Source: Actinokineospora alba (GTDB lineage: Bacteria; Actinomycetota; Actinomycetes; Mycobacteriales; Pseudonocardiaceae). From it: a stretch of 64,000 nucleotides of DNA. The notes under the pieces are model-generated. The model saw nothing but the letters and a program-made list of their open reading frames with translations. It did no database searches and was not told where the DNA came from. Of this stretch, positions 49,749-58,355 are shown piece after piece. Numbering within the stretch: the stretch's first letter is position 1; every line of letters begins with the position of its first letter. A program made the position numbers and the translations under genes. The stretch covers positions 5,456,001 through 5,520,000 of the forward strand of contig NZ_SNXU01000001.1 in NCBI RefSeq assembly GCF_004362515.1, written 5' to 3'.

Positions 49749-52715
49749 ATGGAGCTGCTCAGCGCGCCCGTGGCTCTCGGGGTCCCGTTCGTCCGCGCGT
49801 TGGCGGACTTCGGTGACCGAGTCGCGGTCGTCACCCGAGAGGGTTCGCTGACCTACCGGGAACTCGCCGAGCGGGTCGAGTCCACAGCCGACACCCTCGG
49901 AACCACCCGAAGACTCGTGCTGGTCGCGACGGCCAACGACGTTGATTCCCTGGTCACCTACCTGGCCGCGCTGCGCGGTGGCCATCCGGTGCTGCTCACC
50001 GGGTCGCAAGTGGACGAGCTGACCGCGGCGTACGACCCAGACGTCGTCGCGACCGCGGCCGGTCTGCGCGAGCGGCGCGAGGGCACCGCGCACGACCTGC
50101 ACCCGGATCTGGCGCTGCTGCTGTCCACTTCGGGCAGCACCGGCTCCCCCAAGCTCGTGCGGCTCTCGGCGGCGAACGTGCAGGCCAACGCGGAGTCGAT
50201 CGCGTCCTACCTGGACATCCGCGACACCGACCGCGCGGCCACGACGCTGCCGATGCACTACTGCTACGGCCTGTCGGTCATCAACAGCAACCTCTCGCGC
50301 GGGGCGGCGCTGCTGCTCAGCGACCACTCGGTGGTCGACAAGTGCTTCTGGGAGTCCTTCCGAGCCCACGGCGGCACCAGCCTGCACGGCGTGCCGTACA
50401 CGTTCGACCTGCTCGACCGCGCGGGCTTCTCCGACCGCGACCTCCCGACGCTGCGCTACGTCACCCAGGCGGGCGGGCGGCTCGCCCCGTCGCAGGTCCG
50501 CCGCTACGCCGCCCTCGCCGATGAGGGCGGCTGGCGGTTCTTCGTAATGTACGGCCAGACCGAGGCCACCGCGCGCATGGCCTACCTCCCACCGGAGCTG
50601 GCCGCGACCCGCCCGGAAGCCATCGGTGTGCCGGTCCCGGGTGGCTCCTTCGAGATCCGTCCCGACGGCGAACTTGTCTACCGCGGCCCCAACGTGATGC
50701 TCGGCTACGCCCGAACCCCGGCGGACCTGGCCCTGGGTGCCACCCTCGGCGCCCTCCCCACCGGCGACCTCGCCCGGCGGGCCCCCGACGGGCTCTACGA
50801 GGTCATCGGCCGCACGAGCCGCTTCGTCAAACTCTTCGGCCTCCGCGTCGACCTCGACCGCATCGAGAAACTCCTCACGACAGCAGGCTTCACCGCCGCC
50901 GTCACCGGCGACGACACCGTGCTCACCGTCGCCCTGACCCACGCCGCCGACGCCGTTGACCAGCCTGGCGCCCACGCCATCGACCTGGCCGATGCCCACC
51001 GCACCACGGCCGCCAACCGGGCTGGCACCCACATCACCGCGGCCGCCAACCGGGCTGGCACCCACACCGCCACGGCCGCCAACCCGACTGGTGCCAACAC
51101 CGCTGCGGCCAACTCCACCAGCGCCGCCACCGTTGACCTGACCGACGCCAGCCTCACCGACGCCGTCGACCCGGACGCCACGCGCACCACCGCCGCGATT
51201 GCCGTCGTCACCGCCCGCACCGGCCTACCGCACCACGTGATCCGAGTCGTCGAGTACGCCACCCTCCCCCGCCTGACCACCGGCAAACTCGACTACGCAG
51301 CCATCCACGCCGCAGGCCTCCCCACCGCCCCTACACCACCCCCCGGACATTCCCCCGCCAACACCCACTCACCGACACCCACCCATCCCCACCCGCCGAC
51401 TTGTCCACACCCGCCCCCAAACCAAGATCACCCGTCACCCCACCCCGATAGACTGGCCAAGGGCCGTCCCCCCGGGGAAGGGTGGGGGCCGCGCTGGGGC
51501 GCTTTTCGGGATTTCCTCGGCATTCGGGGCCGTTCGAGCGGTTCGGCTGGGTCGACCGGTTCGGCAGGCTCAAGCGGTTCGGCCGGATCTCGTGGCTGGT
51601 CGAACGGGTCAACCGATTCGAAGGGGTCAACCGATTCGGCCGGGGCAACGGATTCGGTGCGGGCGGTGTACCGGCGGGCGCTCAACCGGGCCGACATCGC
51701 CGACGACGCCACCTTCGTCAGCCTCGGCGGCGATTCCCTGACCTACGTGCGCGCGTCCATCGAACTCGAACGTCTCCTCGGCCACGTCCCCGACGGCTGG
51801 CACACCATCGCGGTCGCCGACCTCGAACGCGCCCGGCCCAAGCGCGGCAGGCTGCGGTCGCTGGAGACCAACATCGTTCTGCGCGCCCTGGCGATCACCC
51901 TGATCGTGGCCACCCACATCGGCCTGACCCAGGTCTGGGGCGGCGCGCACCTGCTGCTGGTCATCGCGGGCTGGAGTTTCGCCCGCTTCGCCATCGCCCC
52001 CGTCGATCCCGATCGCATGGCCGGGCGCATCGGCCGCGCCGCCGCCCGGATCGCTGTCCCGTCGTCGCTGTGGCTGGCCTGGCGGTCCATCGAGGCCGAG
52101 AACGTGACCGTGTCGAACGTGTTGCTGGTCAACAACTTCGTCCAGTCCGGCACGATCGCCTACTGGTACGTCGAGGTGCTCGTCCAGATCCTCGTGCTGA
52201 TGGCCCTGCTGTTCGCCGTCCCCTCGGTCCGCCGTTTCGCGGTCACCCACGGCTTCGCCCTGGCGCTAGGCGTGTTGGTGTTGTCGCTGATCGCGCGCGC
52301 GCCCGCGGATCATGTTCCCGGTTTCTCCCCGCGCGACATGAGCCTGCACGGTGTCCTGTGGCTCTTCGTCCTCGGCTGGGTCGTCCAACGCGCGGTGACG
52401 TCCTCGCAGCGGGTCGCCGCCGTGATCGTCACCCTGCTGGTGGTCCCCGGCTACTTCGACGACCCAGTGCGCGACGCCATCGTCGTCGGCGGTCTGCTGC
52501 TGGTGCTGTTCGTGCCGCGCCTGCACGTGCCCGGCCCCCTCGTGCGGCTCAGCGGCCTGCTGGCGGGCGGCTCGCTCTACATCTACCTGACCCACTACGT
52601 CGTGTTCCTGCCCCTGCTCCCGCACCTCCCGGCGGCCGCGGTCCTGGCGATCACCCTCGCCGTCGGGGTCGCCGCCTGGCGCCTGTCCTGCTGGGTCGGC
52701 AAACTCCGCCTCTGA
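49749..52715 (+). CDS. Adenylation - carrier - acyltransferase-3 membrane fusion protein
   Basis: A 988-residue single chain. Residues 1-520 are an adenylate-forming domain: LLLSTSGSTGSPK (126-135 core), YGQTE (268-272), PTGDLARRAPDGLYEVIGRT, KLFGLRVDLDRIEKL and PRLTTGKLD (Lys513). An insert of 11-residue Ala/Thr/Asn repeats lies at about 419-460. A Pro/His then Ser/Gly-rich linker (523-635) leads to a carrier domain with LGGDSL (Ser663). Residues 705-988 are an acyltransferase-3 membrane domain of about ten helices (LRALAITLIVATH, IYLTHYVVFL). It should activate an acid, load it on its own carrier and transfer it to a membrane or exported acceptor. Substrate unknown. Confidence 0.85.
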   Translation: MELLSAPVALGVPFVRALADFGDRVAVVTREGSLTYRELAERVESTADTLGTTRRLVLVATANDVDSLVTYLAALRGGHPVLLTGSQVDELTAAYDPDVVATAAGLRERREGTAHDLHPDLALLLSTSGSTGSPKLVRLSAANVQANAESIASYLDIRDTDRAATTLPMHYCYGLSVINSNLSRGAALLLSDHSVVDKCFWESFRAHGGTSLHGVPYTFDLLDRAGFSDRDLPTLRYVTQAGGRLAPSQVRRYAALADEGGWRFFVMYGQTEATARMAYLPPELAATRPEAIGVPVPGGSFEIRPDGELVYRGPNVMLGYARTPADLALGATLGALPTGDLARRAPDGLYEVIGRTSRFVKLFGLRVDLDRIEKLLTTAGFTAAVTGDDTVLTVALTHAADAVDQPGAHAIDLADAHRTTAANRAGTHITAAANRAGTHTATAANPTGANTAAANSTSAATVDLTDASLTDAVDPDATRTTAAIAVVTARTGLPHHVIRVVEYATLPRLTTGKLDYAAIHAAGLPTAPTPPPGHSPANTHSPTPTHPHPPTCPHPPPNQDHPSPHPDRLAKGRPPGEGWGPRWGAFRDFLGIRGRSSGSAGSTGSAGSSGSAGSRGWSNGSTDSKGSTDSAGATDSVRAVYRRALNRADIADDATFVSLGGDSLTYVRASIELERLLGHVPDGWHTIAVADLERARPKRGRLRSLETNIVLRALAITLIVATHIGLTQVWGGAHLLLVIAGWSFARFAIAPVDPDRMAGRIGRAAARIAVPSSLWLAWRSIEAENVTVSNVLLVNNFVQSGTIAYWYVEVLVQILVLMALLFAVPSVRRFAVTHGFALALGVLVLSLIARAPADHVPGFSPRDMSLHGVLWLFVLGWVVQRAVTSSQRVAAVIVTLLVVPGYFDDPVRDAIVVGGLLLVLFVPRLHVPGPLVRLSGLLAGGSLYIYLTHYVVFLPLLPHLPAAAVLAITLAVGVAAWRLSCWVGKLRL
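51003..51131 (+). repeat. In-gene 33-bp repeats
   Basis: Roughly four units of 33 bp encode TTAANRAGTHI, TAAANRAGTHT, ATAANPTGANT and a degraded fourth. The first two share long identical DNA (GCCAACCGGGCTGGCACCCA). They insert into the C-terminal lobe of the adenylation domain. Confidence 0.8.
51537..51653 (+). repeat. Low-complexity Ser/Gly linker with direct repeats
   Basis: The linker between adenylation and carrier domains is built of SGSAGS-type and STDSKGSTDS units; TCAACCGATTCG recurs at close intervals in the DNA. Replication slippage is the likely origin. Confidence 0.7.
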
Positions 52716-52745
52716 AAACGCCCCCGATAGCTTCAGCAGGCTCCA

Positions 52746-52778
52746 TTGACAAAATGGATTTTTACGTCAAACCTTGAC
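52746..52778 (+). promoter_or_regulatory. TTGAC repeats in an AT-rich promoter
   Basis: TTGAC (52746-52750), GTCAA (52766-52770) and TTGAC (52774-52778) within an AT-rich 35-base stretch directly before the HTH gene. TTGACA at 52746 may double as a -35 element; an autoregulatory operator is likely for this ArsR-like regulator. Confidence 0.45.
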
Positions 52779-52784
52779 TTTGCC

Positions 52785-53342
52785 ATGAGAGACGTCCTGT
52801 ATCTAGACCAGATCGAGCAGGCCGAGACCCTGCTCAAGCCGCAGCGCATCGAGGTGCTGCGGCAACTAGCCGAGCCACGCTCGTGCACCGAGGTCGCCAC
52901 CCGGCTCGACCAGACCCCGCAGCGGGTCTACTACCACGTCAAACGCCTGGTCGATGCCGGTCTGGCCACCCTGGTGAGCGAACGCCGGGTGCGTGGCATC
53001 GCCGAAGGCGTCTACCAGGCGACCGCCCGCTCCTACTGGCTCTCACCGCGGCTCGTCGGCAAAGTCGGCCTGCCCAAGGCGCGCGACGAACTCAGCCTCG
53101 GCTACCTCCTCGACCTGATGGAGGACGTCCAGGCCGACATCGCCGCCCTCGACCGCACCGCCCCCGAACTGCCCTCCATCGGCGTGTCCGGGGCGATCCG
53201 CGTCGAACCCGAACGCCGCCAGGAGTTCCTCGCCGACCTGCAAAACACCCTGAAAGACCTGTTCACCCGCTACGGCGGCGCCGAAGGCGACGCCTTCAAG
53301 CTCGTCGTGGCCTGCTACCCGAAGGAAGAACCCCATGACTGA
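52785..53342 (+). CDS. ArsR-like winged-helix regulator
   Basis: A 185-residue regulator. Residues 1-80 are a winged helix: LKPQRIEVLRQLAEPRSCTE then VATRLDQTPQRVYYHVKRLV. The C-terminal half is helical, with DELSLGYLLDLMEDVQADIA, resembling the HTH_20/ArsR-type proteins paired with SRPBCC proteins. It overlaps the next gene by eight bases, so a regulator-partner pair is likely. ATG at 52785 lies close after the repeat-bearing promoter. Target and effector unknown. Confidence 0.82.
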   Translation: MRDVLYLDQIEQAETLLKPQRIEVLRQLAEPRSCTEVATRLDQTPQRVYYHVKRLVDAGLATLVSERRVRGIAEGVYQATARSYWLSPRLVGKVGLPKARDELSLGYLLDLMEDVQADIAALDRTAPELPSIGVSGAIRVEPERRQEFLADLQNTLKDLFTRYGGAEGDAFKLVVACYPKEEPHD

Positions 53343-54210
53343 CATGACCTTCAGCGTCCGCGTCCCCGCTCCCCTCACCCGGGTCCGCCACGCCCTGACC
53401 GACCCGGCCGAGCTGACGACCTGGCTCGCCGAGCACGCCGAGGTCGACCTGCCGCACACCTACGCGTTCTGGGGCCGCTACACCCCCGCGGGCGACAAAC
53501 CCCGCCAGCGCCTGCTCCACGCCGACGACACCACCCTGCGCTTCGCCTGGACCCTCGACGACACCGAGACCACCACCGAGATCAGCCTCGAACCCGAAAC
53601 CGACCACACGACCGTCCTCACCCTGTCCCAGTCGGACATGCCGACCTGGGAGGAGATGATGGAGGACAACAGCGACCGCGGCGCCCTGCAGACCTTCTGG
53701 GCGCTGGCCGTGGCCAACCTCGTCGACCACGTCGACAACCGCGCGCCGATCGCGCTCTGCGACTTCACCAGCACCGACCTGCGCGCCCGGTTCGACATCG
53801 CCGCCGACCCCGCCGAGGTGTTCGACGCCCTGGTCGACCCGGAGAAGTTCAGCGCCTGGTTCGGCGCGCGCTGCGACCTCGAGCCCTACGTCGGCGGCCG
53901 GTTCGCCATGGGCGGCTTCGAGATGGAAGAAAACCCGGGGACCGTCACCGCGTTCGACCCGGGCCGCAAACTCGCCATCGACCTGGGCGGCGCCGGAGTG
54001 TCCACCTGGGAACTCGACGGCAGCGACGGCAAGACCCGGATCACGTTCGTGCAGAGCGGGTTCGAGCGCCCGCCATACGGCTCCTGGATGGGCTGGCTCA
54101 GCGGATTCGGCGAACTGCGCCGCTACCTGGAGGTCGAGGACTGGAGCCACAGCTGGCTCAGCGTCACGATGCCCGGCATGCCCGAAGGCATCCTCACCAT
54201 CGAGTCCTGA
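53335..54210 (+). CDS. Tandem SRPBCC (AHSA1-like) protein
   Basis: A 291-residue protein with two START/SRPBCC domains. The first covers about 1-140 (FSVRVPAPLTRVRHALTDPA, LTTWLAEHAEVDLPHTYAFW), the second 155-291 (RARFDIAADPAEVFDALVDP, FSAWFGARCDLEPYVGGRF). AHSA1-type domains bind hydrophobic ligands or partner proteins. ATG at 53335 overlaps the HTH gene end by eight bases, so the two are co-translated; the SRPBCC protein may bind the ligand that the regulator responds to. Function inferred from context. Confidence 0.85.
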   Translation: MTDMTFSVRVPAPLTRVRHALTDPAELTTWLAEHAEVDLPHTYAFWGRYTPAGDKPRQRLLHADDTTLRFAWTLDDTETTTEISLEPETDHTTVLTLSQSDMPTWEEMMEDNSDRGALQTFWALAVANLVDHVDNRAPIALCDFTSTDLRARFDIAADPAEVFDALVDPEKFSAWFGARCDLEPYVGGRFAMGGFEMEENPGTVTAFDPGRKLAIDLGGAGVSTWELDGSDGKTRITFVQSGFERPPYGSWMGWLSGFGELRRYLEVEDWSHSWLSVTMPGMPEGILTIES

Positions 54211-54613
54211 CCTTCTCGGAGTCCGCGGGCTCGAAGAACTCCCGCACATCGGACCGGTAGACCAAGTGGGTGCCGACGGCGACCGCGGCCACGATCGGCA
54301 CCAGCAGCGCGACGTCCACCGGCCCCGAGGTCAGCCCGATCGAGAACAACACCGACAGACCCGACACGACGACCACGCCGACCCGCGCCCAGTCACGCCC
54401 GGCGGACATGCTGACCGCCAGCCACACGGTCACCGCGAGCGGCACGAGATACAGCGACAGGTCCAACCCACTGCGTGCCCACACCACGGTCAGGTGAACC
54501 GTGGACAGCGCGACCTGGGTGATGAACAGCCCGCGGGCGGCGCGAACCGCCGCGGGCGCCTCGCTGGGCCGCGGGTCGCCGAAGATGGGCAGGTGGGCCG
54601 GATCTATCGCCAT
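54194..54613 (-). CDS. Small four-helix membrane protein
   Basis: A 139-residue protein with four hydrophobic helices (LFITQVALSTVHLTVVW, LYLVPLAVTVWLAVSM, VGVVVVSGLSVLFSIGL, VALLVPIVAAVAVGTHLVY) and a charged C terminus. No named family recognised. GGAGG five bases before the ATG at 54613 supports this start. It overlaps the convergent SRPBCC gene end by 17 bases. Confidence 0.68.
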   Translation of the reverse strand: MAIDPAHLPIFGDPRPSEAPAAVRAARGLFITQVALSTVHLTVVWARSGLDLSLYLVPLAVTVWLAVSMSAGRDWARVGVVVVSGLSVLFSIGLTSGPVDVALLVPIVAAVAVGTHLVYRSDVREFFEPADSEKVRTRW

Positions 54614-54779
54614 TGATACCTCCGTGTCCACTCCGTCGACGCCAACCGGGTGGTTGTTACAGGTTGGTGTCGAATCGGTGGCCGGATGTGAGAGACATGT
54701 CGGCGCGGAACGTGGCCTCCTCGGGCCGGGTGCGGGATGCTTATGTAAGTCCCATACCCCGTCGGCCACCGGAGGAAAC

Positions 54780-55775
54780 TTGTCGCGACGCTTGGGCGCC
54801 GCCGTCGTCGCTATCGCCACCCTTGCCGGGTGCTCGTCCAACGGGCAGCCGCAGGACGAGCTGATGGTGTCCGACAACCCGGTAGCCGCCACCGCCGCGC
54901 ACTCCCCCGCGCCCGCCACAACCCCCGCCGGAACGGTCCGGCCCCTGGCCGCGGCGTCCGCCGCCATCGTCGACGACCGCAGCCGCACCCTGGTCGTCGC
55001 CGTCGACAACCCCCCTGGCCTGCGGCTCTACCAGCTCGACGCGCTCGACCGCGAACCCCGCACGGTCGACTTGGCCACCGCAGCGGAGTCACTCGCCCTC
55101 GCCGCCGAGGGCGGGCCGCTGCTCGCGGCGACCGGCAAGACGGTCGTGCGGGTCGACCTGGCCTCAGCCGAAGTCACCCCGGCCACCGTCGACGGCACCG
55201 CCGCCAACGCCGCCGCATACCGCGACAGCACCCTGGTGGCCGTGCGCGACCGCAAGTCCGTCGCCGTCCTCGAGGGCACGGGCACCCGCACCATCACCGG
55301 CGGCCTGCTCAGCGCCGACCAGGTCTACGCCGTGGGCGACCGCGCCGCGGTCCTCGACCGGCTGCGCAACGCGGTGTTCGAACTCGACGTCGCCAAGGGC
55401 ACCGTCGGCGAAGGCCTGCGCGCCGGGCAGGGCGCCACCAACGGCACCGTCGACCGGTTCGGCCGCATCCTGGTCACCGACACCCGCGGCGGCGCGCTGC
55501 TGGCGTTCTCCCTGGACCCGCTGCTGATGCGCCAGCGCTACCCCGTGCCCGGCGGCCCGTTCGCGATCGCCTTCGACCCCCGCCGCGACCTGGCGTGGGT
55601 GACCCTGACCGAGACCAATGAAGTGGTCGGCTTCGACGTGGCCGGCGAACAACCCGAACAGCGTTACCGGTTCCCTACCGTCGGCCAGCCGAACTCGGTG
55701 GCCGTCGACCCGGCTAGTGGGCGCGTGGTCGTGGCGTCCGCCAACGGAGGAGGTGTCCAGGTGATCGAACCATGA
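54780..55775 (+). CDS. Exported beta-propeller lipoprotein
   Basis: A 331-residue lipoprotein: signal peptide SRRLGAAVVAIATLAGCSSN with a clear lipobox (LAGC). The mature part is made of repeated strands with DRFGRILVTDTRGGALLAF, FDPRRDLAWVTLTETNEVVG and VAVDPASGRVVVASANGGG, the look of a YncE/NHL-type propeller. A Pro/Ala linker follows the cysteine. TTG at 54780 has GGAGG in good position. Overlaps the small DUF5703 gene by ATGA. It probably sits on the outer face of the membrane; ligand unknown. Confidence 0.82.
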   Translation: MSRRLGAAVVAIATLAGCSSNGQPQDELMVSDNPVAATAAHSPAPATTPAGTVRPLAAASAAIVDDRSRTLVVAVDNPPGLRLYQLDALDREPRTVDLATAAESLALAAEGGPLLAATGKTVVRVDLASAEVTPATVDGTAANAAAYRDSTLVAVRDRKSVAVLEGTGTRTITGGLLSADQVYAVGDRAAVLDRLRNAVFELDVAKGTVGEGLRAGQGATNGTVDRFGRILVTDTRGGALLAFSLDPLLMRQRYPVPGGPFAIAFDPRRDLAWVTLTETNEVVGFDVAGEQPEQRYRFPTVGQPNSVAVDPASGRVVVASANGGGVQVIEP

Positions 55776-55984
55776 GTGACGGGGTGGTCGAAGGCGATTG
55801 GGAGTACCGGCCGCTGCGGCTGCCACCGGCGGTGTCGCGGCTGACAGCGGCCACGCAACTGGCCATCCACGCGGAGTTCGCCGGATGGGAGCTGTCGAAC
55901 GTGCGGCTCTACTCCGACGGCACCCGCAAAGTCTGGCTGCGGCGCAAACGGCGTCCGCACCCGCAGCCCGGCATCATCACCTGA
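55772..55984 (+). CDS. DUF5703 family protein
   Basis: A 70-residue protein matching DUF5703: the pattern WEYRPLRLPPAVSR, FAGWELSNVRLYSDGTRKVWLRR is characteristic. Small, probably cytoplasmic, function unknown. ATGA overlap with the lipoprotein gene couples their translation. The 3' end overlaps the convergent DUF2231 gene by eight bases. Confidence 0.85.
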   Translation: MSDGVVEGDWEYRPLRLPPAVSRLTAATQLAIHAEFAGWELSNVRLYSDGTRKVWLRRKRRPHPQPGIIT

Positions 55985-56459
55985 CGGGAAGCTTGTCGAA
56001 CCCGTCCCACACCGCGCGCGACCCGGCGTCGCCGACGCGGTAGGCGTGCACGCCTGAGGCCACCCCGAACCCGACCGCGAGCACCGCCGCGGCGATCACC
56101 GCGACCCTGCTCCACGAAGCGGGCTCGACCTGGGTGGCGGCGCGGTGCGCGAGCATCAGGGCGAGGACGACCACGAACAGCGGCAGCGTGAAGTAGATCA
56201 TCAGGTCGCCGAGCCGCTCATGGGCGTTGATCAGCTCGTTCTCGGGCAGCCTGCGCTCGAGCTTCTTGCCACTGTTCGTCGCGACCGGTGTCGCCGCGGC
56301 CGCCACCGCGGCTCCGGCCACCACCAGCCACCCGAACCGCGCCCGCGCCGCGGGCCACACGGCGATGACCACCGCGCCGAGGGCCGACAGCGGCACCATC
56401 ACGACCACGAGGTGCACGATCAACGCGTGCAGTGGAAGACCGTTGACGAACTCAGGCAT
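55977..56459 (-). CDS. DUF2231 membrane protein
   Basis: A 160-residue protein with four hydrophobic helices. The N-terminal VNGLPLHALIVHLVVVMVPL with two histidines is the DUF2231 signature, and RLPENELINAHERLGDLMIYF the second conserved segment (abbreviated). The His residues may bind haem or metal, as in some DUF2231 proteins. ATG at 56459. No partner gene is obvious. Confidence 0.85.
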   Translation of the reverse strand: MPEFVNGLPLHALIVHLVVVMVPLSALGAVVIAVWPAARARFGWLVVAGAAVAAAATPVATNSGKKLERRLPENELINAHERLGDLMIYFTLPLFVVVLALMLAHRAATQVEPASWSRVAVIAAAVLAVGFGVASGVHAYRVGDAGSRAVWDGFDKLPVR

Positions 56460-56504
56460 GGGGCCACCTCCGACTCGTTGTTACGCGCGGCGACCTCGCC
56501 CGGT

Positions 56505-57692
56505 TCAGCGCAGGAGGTGACGGGTCAGCGCTGCCCCGGACAGTATCGCCACCACCGCGCACACGCCCGCCCAGCCGAACTGGGCGAAGGCGCGAACACC
56601 GCACCAGGAGCCGATACTGCCGCCCAGGAAGGCGCAGGTCATGTAGGCGGTGTTAAGTCTGCTGCGCGCGTCGGGCCGCAGGGCGAAGATCCGCACCTGG
56701 TTGGCGACCATGCCGCTCTGCATGGCCACATCGAGCACCAGCGTCCCCACCGCGAGCGCCACCAGTCCCGCGACGCCACCTCGCATTCCGCCCGCTAGCA
56801 CCACCGCGGACACGAGGACGGCGACCATGCAGACGAGGTTCACCGGGTCCGGCCCACGCCGGTCGATCCACCGCCCGGCGAGCGGCGTGCAGAACATCGT
56901 GGCCGCGTTGACCAACGCGAAAGCACCCACCACATGGGCGCCCAAGCCGTAGGTGGGGCCGGTCAGCAGCAGCGCGAGCCCGGTCCAGACCGCGGTGAAG
57001 GCACCGAAGATGGTCGCCTGATAGAAGCACGACCGTCGCAACTCGCGCTCGCTTCGCAGCAGCCGCAACGCCTCACCCAACAGCGACGGATACCGCTGCC
57101 GCGTGGAGGGCACGGTGCGCGGCGCGACGAACACCAGGACGGTCGCCATGGTGAGGACCATCGCCGCGGCCACCAGGTAGGGAGCCCGCCACCCCAGCCA
57201 CTCCCCGACCGCCCCACCGAAGGCCCGCGACAGCAGCATCCCGCCGATCGACCCAGCCAGAAGGGTGCCGGTGACAGCCCCGCGCCGGTCGTCGGGCACC
57301 AACCCCACCGCCATGGGCGCGATGATCGGCGCCACGACGGTCGTGATCCCCACCAGGACGCTCGCCCCCAGCAGGAATGGCAAGGACGACGCCGCACTCG
57401 CCGCGAGCAGCCCCAACCCGCTGAGCCCCAACAGGCACACGATCAGCGGCCGATGCGCGAACCGGTCGCCCAACGGCACGAGCAGGAAGATCCCGACCGC
57501 GTATCCGACCTGCGCCGCGGTCACCACCGTCGCCGCTGAATCAGCCGGGACGGCCAACCCGGAGGCGACCAGTGGGGTCACCGCCTGCGGGAAGTAGATG
57601 TTCCCCACGGCCACACCACAGGTGACGGCCAACAGAAAGACCACCCGCCTGCTCACGGTCCGCTCAGGCACGGCCACCGGCGTCGTCGTCAC
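56505..57692 (-). CDS. MFS transporter
   Basis: A major facilitator protein of about 395 residues. The first helix carries CGVAVGNIYFPQAVTPLVA, typical of a YgaY/Bcr-like branch of drug exporters; LVPLGDRFAHRPLIVCLLG is motif A (abbreviated). GTG at 57692 begins just before the first helix; the frame is open to 57728. No regulator is adjacent, apart from the small protein divergent from it. Confidence 0.85.
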   Translation of the reverse strand: MTTTPVAVPERTVSRRVVFLLAVTCGVAVGNIYFPQAVTPLVASGLAVPADSAATVVTAAQVGYAVGIFLLVPLGDRFAHRPLIVCLLGLSGLGLLAASAASSLPFLLGASVLVGITTVVAPIIAPMAVGLVPDDRRGAVTGTLLAGSIGGMLLSRAFGGAVGEWLGWRAPYLVAAAMVLTMATVLVFVAPRTVPSTRQRYPSLLGEALRLLRSERELRRSCFYQATIFGAFTAVWTGLALLLTGPTYGLGAHVVGAFALVNAATMFCTPLAGRWIDRRGPDPVNLVCMVAVLVSAVVLAGGMRGGVAGLVALAVGTLVLDVAMQSGMVANQVRIFALRPDARSRLNTAYMTCAFLGGSIGSWCGVRAFAQFGWAGVCAVVAILSGAALTRHLLR

Positions 57693-57875
57693 CACTCCAC
57701 CCTCATGGTTCCCACCCGCCACCCGCAAACCGTTTTACGGCATTCCATGACAAGACGGCGACACCTAGGGCGCGATTAAGTAGCTGTATAGGTATTCCCC
57801 CTGATGCTTCGCACGCTCTCAGGGGCGCACGCTTCGGAGGACAAGCAGGACACAACGGTGTGTCGGAGGTGTGAG

Positions 57876-58145
57876 ATGACAGGCAGCGAAGCTGAGGCTT
57901 TGCGGCATTGTGCTGCCGGTTCGGTGTTGTTCCACAGTGGGCTGTGGGGTGGGCCGATGGGCTTCGTCTGGGCGGACGCCGACGGGGCCGCGGCTGGACA
58001 CGTTCCGCAATGGGAGTCCGAGGCCCTGACGATCCTGGAGCGCAAGAGGTTGGTGGCGATCGAGCCTACCGGCGGCGCGAGGGACGCACGGGTCGTCGTG
58101 ACCCCCATCGGGTCCCTGCACCTGACGCAGGACCTCGCGGCATAG
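57876..58145 (+). CDS. Small conserved protein, copy 2 of 2 in the window
   Basis: An 89-residue paralogue of the protein at 10899-11156 with the same core (GSVLFHSGLWGGPMGFVWAD, then VPQWESEALTILERKRLVAI) and the same leader around GGAGGTGTGAGATG. About two thirds of the residues agree. It carries a slightly longer C terminus. Unknown family; like copy 1 it sits beside an MFS transporter gene. The ATG at 57876 is five bases from GGAGGT. Confidence 0.8.
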   Translation: MTGSEAEALRHCAAGSVLFHSGLWGGPMGFVWADADGAAAGHVPQWESEALTILERKRLVAIEPTGGARDARVVVTPIGSLHLTQDLAA

Positions 58146-58188
58146 CCACCCCACCCTCACCAGCCCCGCGAGTCGCCCGTTCCCGACA

Positions 58189-58314
58189 GTGAGTTCGCAA
58201 TTCAGGCAAGCGAATGCACAGTTCAGGCAAGTGAGTTCACAGTCCAGGCAAGTGAGTTCGCAGTTCAGGCAAGTGAGTGCGCAGTCCGGGCAAGTGGGTG
58301 CGCAGTTCAGGCGG
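58189..58314. repeat. Six tandem 21-bp repeats
   Basis: Six consecutive units, consensus GTGAGTTCGCAGTTCAGGCA plus A, at 58189, 58210, 58231, 58252, 58273 and 58294, diverging by one to five bases. The 21-bp length keeps every frame open and yields heptads on both strands (VSSQFRQ; CLNCELT). It lies between the end of the small gene and the convergent hydrolase. Confidence 0.95.
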
Positions 58315-58355
58315 CTTGTGCACGACCAGGCAGCCATCGCGCCCCCGTGCGGCGC

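Noticed and set aside
58189..58314. CRISPR array
   Set aside because: Units are directly abutting with no spacers and there are no cas genes.
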